Assembly (NCBI RefSeq): GCF_020442045.1
Contig: NZ_JAGRLA010000130.1
Span: 1-32,185, forward strand
Source of the DNA: Bauldia sp.
Lineage (GTDB): Bacteria; Pseudomonadota; Alphaproteobacteria; Rhizobiales; Kaistiaceae
Length of the DNA: 32,185 nt
Direction of reading: 5' to 3'
Part shown: one piece after another, positions 26,625-32,185 of the stretch
How positions within the stretch are numbered: the first letter of the stretch is position 1
How the letters are laid out: each line of letters opens with the position of its first letter
Made by a program: the position numbers and the translations under genes
The notes under the pieces: generated by a model
Seen by the model: the letters and a program-made list of their open reading frames with translations, nothing else
Databases searched by the model: none
Told to the model about the DNA's origin: nothing

Positions 26625-27893
26625 TTACTCCTTGATATAGGGCTGGCCGTCGGCGGCCGGCGGACGCGCCCGCCCGATCAGCCCGGCGACCAGGACGATT
26701 GTGGCGATATACGGCGCCATGGCCAGGAATTCCGACGGAATCGGCGTGTGCAGGATAGCGAGTTTCTGCTGCAGCGAGTCGGCGAATCCGAAGACCAGCG
26801 CCGCCATCAGCGCCCCGACCGGGTGCCAGCGCCCGAAGATCATCGCGGCGAGGCCGATATAGCCGCGGCCCCCCGTCATCCCCTCGTCGAAGCGGCCGAC
26901 CGAGCCGAGCGTGAACCAGGCGCCGCCGAAGCCGGCGACCATGCCGGCGATCGTCACGTTGATGTAGCGGGTGCGGTAGACGTCGATGCCGAGCGTGTCG
27001 GCGGCTTCCGGATGCTCGCCGACGGCGCGGGCACGGAGGCCCGATCGGGTGTGGAAGAGATAGTAGGTCGCGACCAGCACCATGATCAGCGCGCCGTAGA
27101 CGAAGAGGTTCTGGCGGAAGAGGACCGGGCCGATCACCGGCAGGTCGCTGAGCAGCGGAATGTCGATCGGCCGGAAGACCGGCGCATTGTTGAGCCATGT
27201 GTATTTGGTCAGCACCTGGCTCGAGACATAGGAGGTCAGGCCGAGGACGAAGAGGTTGATCGCCACCCCGGCGATGATCTGGTCGACCCGGTGGGTGACG
27301 ACCAGCGCGGCGAGGATGAAGCCGAACAGCCCGCCGATCGCGACCGCGCCGAGGATGCCGACGAAGCCGCCGAGCACCGAGCCGATCAGCGCACCCGCGA
27401 AGGCGCCGGCGAGCAGCATCCCCTCGATGGCGATATTGACCACCGCGACGCGCTCCGACAGGACGCCGGCGAGGCCGCCAAGGGCGATCGGCACGGCACG
27501 GACCATGGTCGATTCGAGCATGCCGGTCAGCGAGAAGGACTTGCCGGCCGTCGCCCAGGTGAGGAAGGCGGTGACGACGAGGAGGAGGCCGATGCCAAGG
27601 AAGACGTTGGTCGAGCGTCCGCCGCCGCGCATGAACTGGCGGATGCCGAAGAAGGCGAGGAGGCCGGCGACGATATAGGCATAGGGCGCGGCCGGCACGA
27701 CGAGGTTGGGGATGCTTATGGCGTCGCGCGGCAGGGTCAGCCGGAAGACGGCGTTGCCTTCCGAGGTGGCGCCGAAGGCGACCGCGACGAAGACCGCGAG
27801 GCCAAGCAGGATGACGCCGTTGACCTTCTTCTGCCGCCGGCGGGCGAGCTCGATATCGGCCGTCGTCACGGGCGCTGTGTCGGTTACCGCCAT
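26625..27893 (-). CDS. BMP-family ABC transporter permease (second)
   Basis: An inner-membrane permease of 422 residues of the BPD_transp_2 (LivHM-like) family, with about nine or ten hydrophobic segments. The N-terminus is a soluble charged stretch (to about 25). [26 protein letters not shown] is the typical motif of the second permease of nucleoside-type (NupQ/YufQ) systems, and [14 protein letters not shown] and [18 protein letters not shown] are near the C-terminus. It pairs with the permease encoded 21 nt upstream to form the channel. Confidence 0.92.
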   Translation of the reverse strand: MAVTDTAPVTTADIELARRRQKKVNGVILLGLAVFVAVAFGATSEGNAVFRLTLPRDAISIPNLVVPAAPYAYIVAGLLAFFGIRQFMRGGGRSTNVFLGIGLLLVVTAFLTWATAGKSFSLTGMLESTMVRAVPIALGGLAGVLSERVAVVNIAIEGMLLAGAFAGALIGSVLGGFVGILGAVAIGGLFGFILAALVVTHRVDQIIAGVAINLFVLGLTSYVSSQVLTKYTWLNNAPVFRPIDIPLLSDLPVIGPVLFRQNLFVYGALIMVLVATYYLFHTRSGLRARAVGEHPEAADTLGIDVYRTRYINVTIAGMVAGFGGAWFTLGSVGRFDEGMTGGRGYIGLAAMIFGRWHPVGALMAALVFGFADSLQQKLAILHTPIPSEFLAMAPYIATIVLVAGLIGRARPPAADGQPYIKE

Positions 27894-27914
27894 GCGATCC
27901 GTTTCCCTGACATG

Positions 27915-29041
27915 CTAACGCCCCGCCTCCTTGCGGAAGACCCAGGGGATGGTCGCCCGGACCAGGGTCGGCGCGGCCATGAAGACGATGACCAGCGCCT
28001 GGATGATGGCGATCAGGTCGATGCTGACCCCCGCCTCGACCTGCATCTCGCGGCCGCCGGCCTGGAGGGCGCCGAACAGCAGGCCGGCGAGGAGGACGCC
28101 GACCGGATGCGAGCGGCCGAGCAACGCGACGGCGATGGCGTCGAATCCCGCCCCTCCGGAAAAGCCGGGCGAGGCGCGGCCGAGCACGCCGAGCACCTGG
28201 TTGGCGCCGGCGAGGCCGGCCAGCGCCCCGGCCGTCGCCATCACCAGAACGATGATCATCCCCGACTTCATGCCGGCATAGCGCGCCGCGTCGGGGTTGG
28301 AGCCGGCGGCGCGGAACTCGAAGCCCGTGGTCGTCCGGAAAAGCAGCCAGTAGACGAAAAGGACCGCGGCGATGACCAGCAGGATGCCGGCATGGACGCG
28401 CAGGTTCGGATCGATAAAGGAGAGGAGCCTGGGCAGCTCGGCGCTTGGCAGCACCGATTGCGAGATCGGGTCGGCCCGACCCGGCTTCTGGACCGGCGGG
28501 TTGCGGAGCAGGTAGTCGACGAGCCGCATGGCGATGAGGTTGAGCATGATGGTGGTGATCACCTCATGCGCCCCGGTAGCGGCCTTCAGCCAGCCGGCGA
28601 TCCCCGCCCAGATGGCGCCGGCGATCGCCCCGGCGAGGAGGGCGAGGGGCAGGTGGATCCAGGCCGGCGTGTCGGTCAGTGCGAAGCCGACCACGACCGC
28701 CGCCATGCCGCCGAGCAGGACCTGGCCCTCGGCGCCGATATTGAACAGCCCGGCCCGGAAGCCGAGGGCGATGCCAAGCGCGGCAAGCGTCAGCGGCGCC
28801 GCGGCGGTCAGCGTCTCGGAGACCGCGTTGATCGAGCCGAGCGAGCCGGTGAACAGCGCCACATAGGACTGGCCGACGGCGGTCAGGCTGACGCCGGTGG
28901 CGAGCATCACGATCGCGCCGAAGGCGAGCGCCATGGCGACGGCGAGCAGCGGAACGAGGATCATCTCCTCGGCGTCGAAGCGGTCCGAGACCGCCCGCTT
29001 GAGCAGGTCCTGCGAGAAGCCGTCGAGCTTGCCGGGCTCGC

Positions 29042-29045
<4 letters not shown>
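27915..29045 (-). CDS. BMP-family ABC transporter permease (first)
   Basis: A 376-residue permease of the NupP/YufP type. A soluble N-terminus (about 1-27) is followed by about nine hydrophobic segments. [20 protein letters not shown] and [15 protein letters not shown] are family motifs that contact the ATPase. The ATG overlaps the stop of the ATPase gene by 4 nt (ATGA), so translation is coupled. Confidence 0.93.
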
Positions 29046-30547
<1,502 letters not shown>

Positions 30548-30576
30548 GGTCCGCGTTTCCCCTCGTCCCTCAGGGA

Positions 30577-30604
30577 GGACCGCCGCGCTGCTACGCGGCG
30601 GTCC
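30577..30604. promoter_or_regulatory. Strong intercistronic hairpin in the BMP operon
   Basis: GGACCGCCGCG (30577-30587) and CGCGGCGGTCC (30594-30604) form a perfect 11-bp stem with a 6-nt loop between the binding-protein and ATPase genes. It has no T-tract. It could stabilise the upstream mRNA or partly stop transcription, giving more binding protein than transporter. Confidence 0.6.
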
Positions 30605-30616
30605 ATGTCATCTGCG

Positions 30617-30631
30617 GCCCGCCTGGCGGGC
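30617..30631. promoter_or_regulatory. Second small hairpin in the BMP operon
   Basis: GCCCGCC and GGCGGGC flank a single T; as RNA this folds as a short GC stem with a small loop. It stands 17 nt after the binding-protein stop and precedes the larger hairpin, so transcripts carry two structures in tandem. Confidence 0.4.
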
Positions 30632-30647
30632 GGGCAAGGGCTGAATC

Positions 30648-31682
30648 TCAGTCCTTGACGGAGATGTCGCCCGCCTCGATGCCGGCGGCGATCTCGTCGA
30701 TTTCCTTCTTGAGCGCGTCCGGAACCTTCGAGTCGAAGTCGTGATAGGGGGCGAGGCCAACGCCGCCATTGGCGAGCGTGCCGACGATGACGCCGCCCTC
30801 GAAGGAGCCGTCCTGCGCCATCTTGATCGCCTGGACCACGGTCGAATCCATCCGCTTCAGCACCGAGGTCAGGTAGACGTGCTTCTTTTCGGGGTCGGTC
30901 AGATACTGGTCCGCGTCGACGCCGATGATCATCAGGTTGTCGGTGCCGAGCTCGTCGGCGAGCGCCGCCGATCCGAGGCCGACCGGGCCGGCGACCGGCA
31001 TGACGACGTCGGCGCCCTCGTCGTTGAGGTTCTTCGCAAAGGCACGGCCGTCGTCGAGCGACTCGAAGTTGTTGGTGAACAGGCCCTCGCCGGATGCGGG
31101 GTCCCAGCCGAGGACCATGACCTCGGTGTCCTTCTTCCCGTTGTAATACTTAACGCCGCGATAGAAGCCGTCCATGAAGATGGTCACCGGCGGAATGTTG
31201 ATGCCGCCGAAGGTGCCGACGACGCCGGTCTTCGACATGCCGGCGGCCAGATAGCCGGCGAGGAAGGCCGCCTCGTCCGTCGCATAGACCTGGCCAAGGA
31301 TATTCGGGACGACCGGGTCATAGGCGAAGTCGACGATCGAGAATTTGGTGTCGGGATTGGCCTCGGCCGCCTTCTTGGTGGCGTCGCCAAGCAGGAAGCC
31401 GACGGTGATGATGAGGTCGCAATCCTGCGACAGGAAGGAATTTATGTTCGGCTCGTAGTCGGTTTCCTGCTTGGATTCCAGCAACTTGCCTTCGATGCCG
31501 AGCATTCCCTCGGCATCCTTGACGCCCTTCCAGGCGGTCTCGTTGAAGCCCTTGTCGTCGACGCCGCCGGTATCGGTGACCTGGCAGGCGGAGAATGCGT
31601 TGGCCGGTGCCGCGCCCCAGGCCGCGACCAAGGCCGTTGCGGCGATTGCGGCGAGCGACGTTCTGATAACATCCTTGTTCAA
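30648..31682 (-). CDS. BMP-family ABC transporter substrate-binding protein
   Basis: A 344-residue periplasmic binding protein of the BMP/PnrA family (PF02608). The signal peptide is MNKDVIRTSLAAIAATALV, ending at a likely ANA cleavage site near residue 29. The mature protein starts with the family hallmark VTDTGGVDDKGFNETAW; FGGINIPPVTIFMDGF and GADVVMPVAGPVG are also typical. The start is TTG at 31682, with AGGAGG five bases upstream; an ATG at 31703 would place this site inside the gene. Family members bind purine or pyrimidine nucleosides or ribose-like ligands. The divergent cdd supports nucleosides (inference). Confidence 0.93.
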   Translation of the reverse strand: MNKDVIRTSLAAIAATALVAAWGAAPANAFSACQVTDTGGVDDKGFNETAWKGVKDAEGMLGIEGKLLESKQETDYEPNINSFLSQDCDLIITVGFLLGDATKKAAEANPDTKFSIVDFAYDPVVPNILGQVYATDEAAFLAGYLAAGMSKTGVVGTFGGINIPPVTIFMDGFYRGVKYYNGKKDTEVMVLGWDPASGEGLFTNNFESLDDGRAFAKNLNDEGADVVMPVAGPVGLGSAALADELGTDNLMIIGVDADQYLTDPEKKHVYLTSVLKRMDSTVVQAIKMAQDGSFEGGVIVGTLANGGVGLAPYHDFDSKVPDALKKEIDEIAAGIEAGDISVKD

Positions 31683-31986
31683 CTCTACCTCCTGTTGCGC
31701 CATTCGACTTGATTTTCCGGACGGCCCTTGCCGTCGGGAAGTGTTGCTGACCTTCGCATTTTCGTCGATCATGGTCGAGACACTTCGTACCTTCCGTCCA
31801 GGCATGCGTCGGACGCGCATGACAGCGGGATGACGGAGACGCGCGGAAACCGGGGCCCTGGGCCGAGCTCGACGAGGGGGAGCAACCCGCGCTCCGGCCC
31901 GAGTGCCAGGCCGGGCCCGGCGGCGCCTTTGCGATGGACGACCTTCGCCGGCCGGGCGGGGGGCCGGCCGGATAGGGGAGCAGATG
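31683..31986. other. Divergent regulatory region between BMP gene and cdd
   Basis: A gap of 304 bp without a supported gene, serving as leader and promoter space for both directions. On the minus strand a hairpin at 31715-31740 (TTCC-C-GACGGC, loop AAGG, GCCGTC-C-GGAA) with one internal mismatch lies about 33 nt before the binding-protein start and is followed by AAAA. I could not identify a convincing promoter pair for either gene. Confidence 0.55.
31687..31693 (-). promoter_or_regulatory. Ribosome-binding site setting a TTG start
   Basis: AGGAGGT on the minus strand lies 4 nt before TTG (31682). It decides the start of the binding-protein gene and shows that the more distal ATG at 31703 is probably not used. 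Confidence 0.75.
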
Positions 31987-32185
31987 ATGGATCGTGATCT
32001 CTTCGACCTCGCCAGGGCGATCCGCGACCGCGCCCATGCGCCATATTCCCGGTTCGCCGTCGGCGCGGCGCTGCGCAGCGGTGCCGGCACGACCCATGCG
32101 GGCTGCAACGTCGAGAACGCATCCTATCCGGAAGGCTGGTGCGCCGAGACCTCCGCCATCGCGGCGATGGTCTGCGGCGCCGGCA
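31987..32185 (+). CDS. cdd: Cytidine deaminase, 5' part (runs off the window)
   Basis: The first 66 codons of a tetrameric-type cytidine deaminase, cut by the window end. RAHAPYSRFAVGAAL is the substrate-binding N-terminal motif, and GCNVENASYPEGWCAETSAI contains the first zinc ligand Cys and catalytic Glu (CAE). It converts cytidine or deoxycytidine to uridine or deoxyuridine. ATG at 31987 is preferred since GGGGAG is then 6 nt upstream; ATG 31984 is adjacent. It is divergent from the BMP transporter operon, consistent with pyrimidine salvage; further salvage genes may follow outside the window. Confidence 0.93.
   Translation, partial: MDRDLFDLARAIRDRAHAPYSRFAVGAALRSGAGTTHAGCNVENASYPEGWCAETSAIAAMVCGAG

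Overview
The window is high-GC alphaproteobacterial DNA, most likely chromosomal and from the Hyphomicrobiales (Rhizobiales). The main argument is the tightly packed block chvI-chvG-hprK-EIIA-ptsH-ahcY (10515-15823), the known rhizobial arrangement of the ChvG/ChvI two-component system with the PTS-Ntr phosphorelay. Supporting signs are a DivL-type tyrosine pseudo-histidine kinase, a rhizobial-type intergenic palindrome at 117-146, a short HPr kinase and a glk-mgsA pair. Genus cannot be fixed from the sequence alone.

Layout. 218-2695: divL, reverse strand. 2964-5667: reverse-strand pair, a cytosolic Ser/Thr kinase with TPR-like N-terminus followed by an SDR oxidoreductase. 5763-7187: manC (GDP-mannose synthesis), divergent from the kinase. 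7356-10386: a phosphate group with a PiT transporter, a NUDIX hydrolase and a PPK2 polyphosphate kinase. 10515-15823: ahcY, then the ptsH/EIIA/hprK/chvG/chvI operon, all reverse; a candidate operator and a sigma70-like promoter lie in front of ahcY. 15824-16255: a gene-free gap with a 14-bp tandem repeat. 16256-20457: reverse cluster with an unusual P1B-type metal ATPase, lspA, a SpoU RNA methyltransferase and a class I methyltransferase, the last three overlapping. 20697-22632: coxG-coxS-coxM without the expected large subunit coxL. 22659-23678: secreted phosphoesterase. 23731-24532: bfd-bfr iron storage pair. 24574-25083: AT-rich orphan gene for a small membrane protein, probably acquired. 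25163-31682: reverse transcription unit for a BMP-family (probably nucleoside) ABC transporter followed by mgsA and glk. 31987-end: start of cdd (cytidine deaminase), divergent from the transporter.

How it fits together. The central block couples envelope/acid sensing (ChvG-ChvI), PTS-Ntr phosphorylation control (HprK acting on HPr, HPr to a mannose-type EIIA) and the SAM cycle (AhcY). DivL would act in the CckA-CtrA cell-cycle pathway. The PiT/PPK2/NUDIX group moves and stores phosphate. The right end looks like nucleoside salvage: uptake by the BMP transporter, deamination by Cdd, with mgsA and glk reading from the same unit into central carbon metabolism.

Most of the window is ordinary core genome. 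The items most worth a second look are the tyrosine-for-histidine DivL, the cox cluster without coxL, the metal ATPase with TPC and HV in place of the usual CPC and HP, the AT-rich orphan membrane gene, the palindrome in front of ahcY, and the strong hairpins inside the BMP transporter operon. I found no CRISPR array, tRNA, rRNA, insertion sequence or clear multi-gene novel system.
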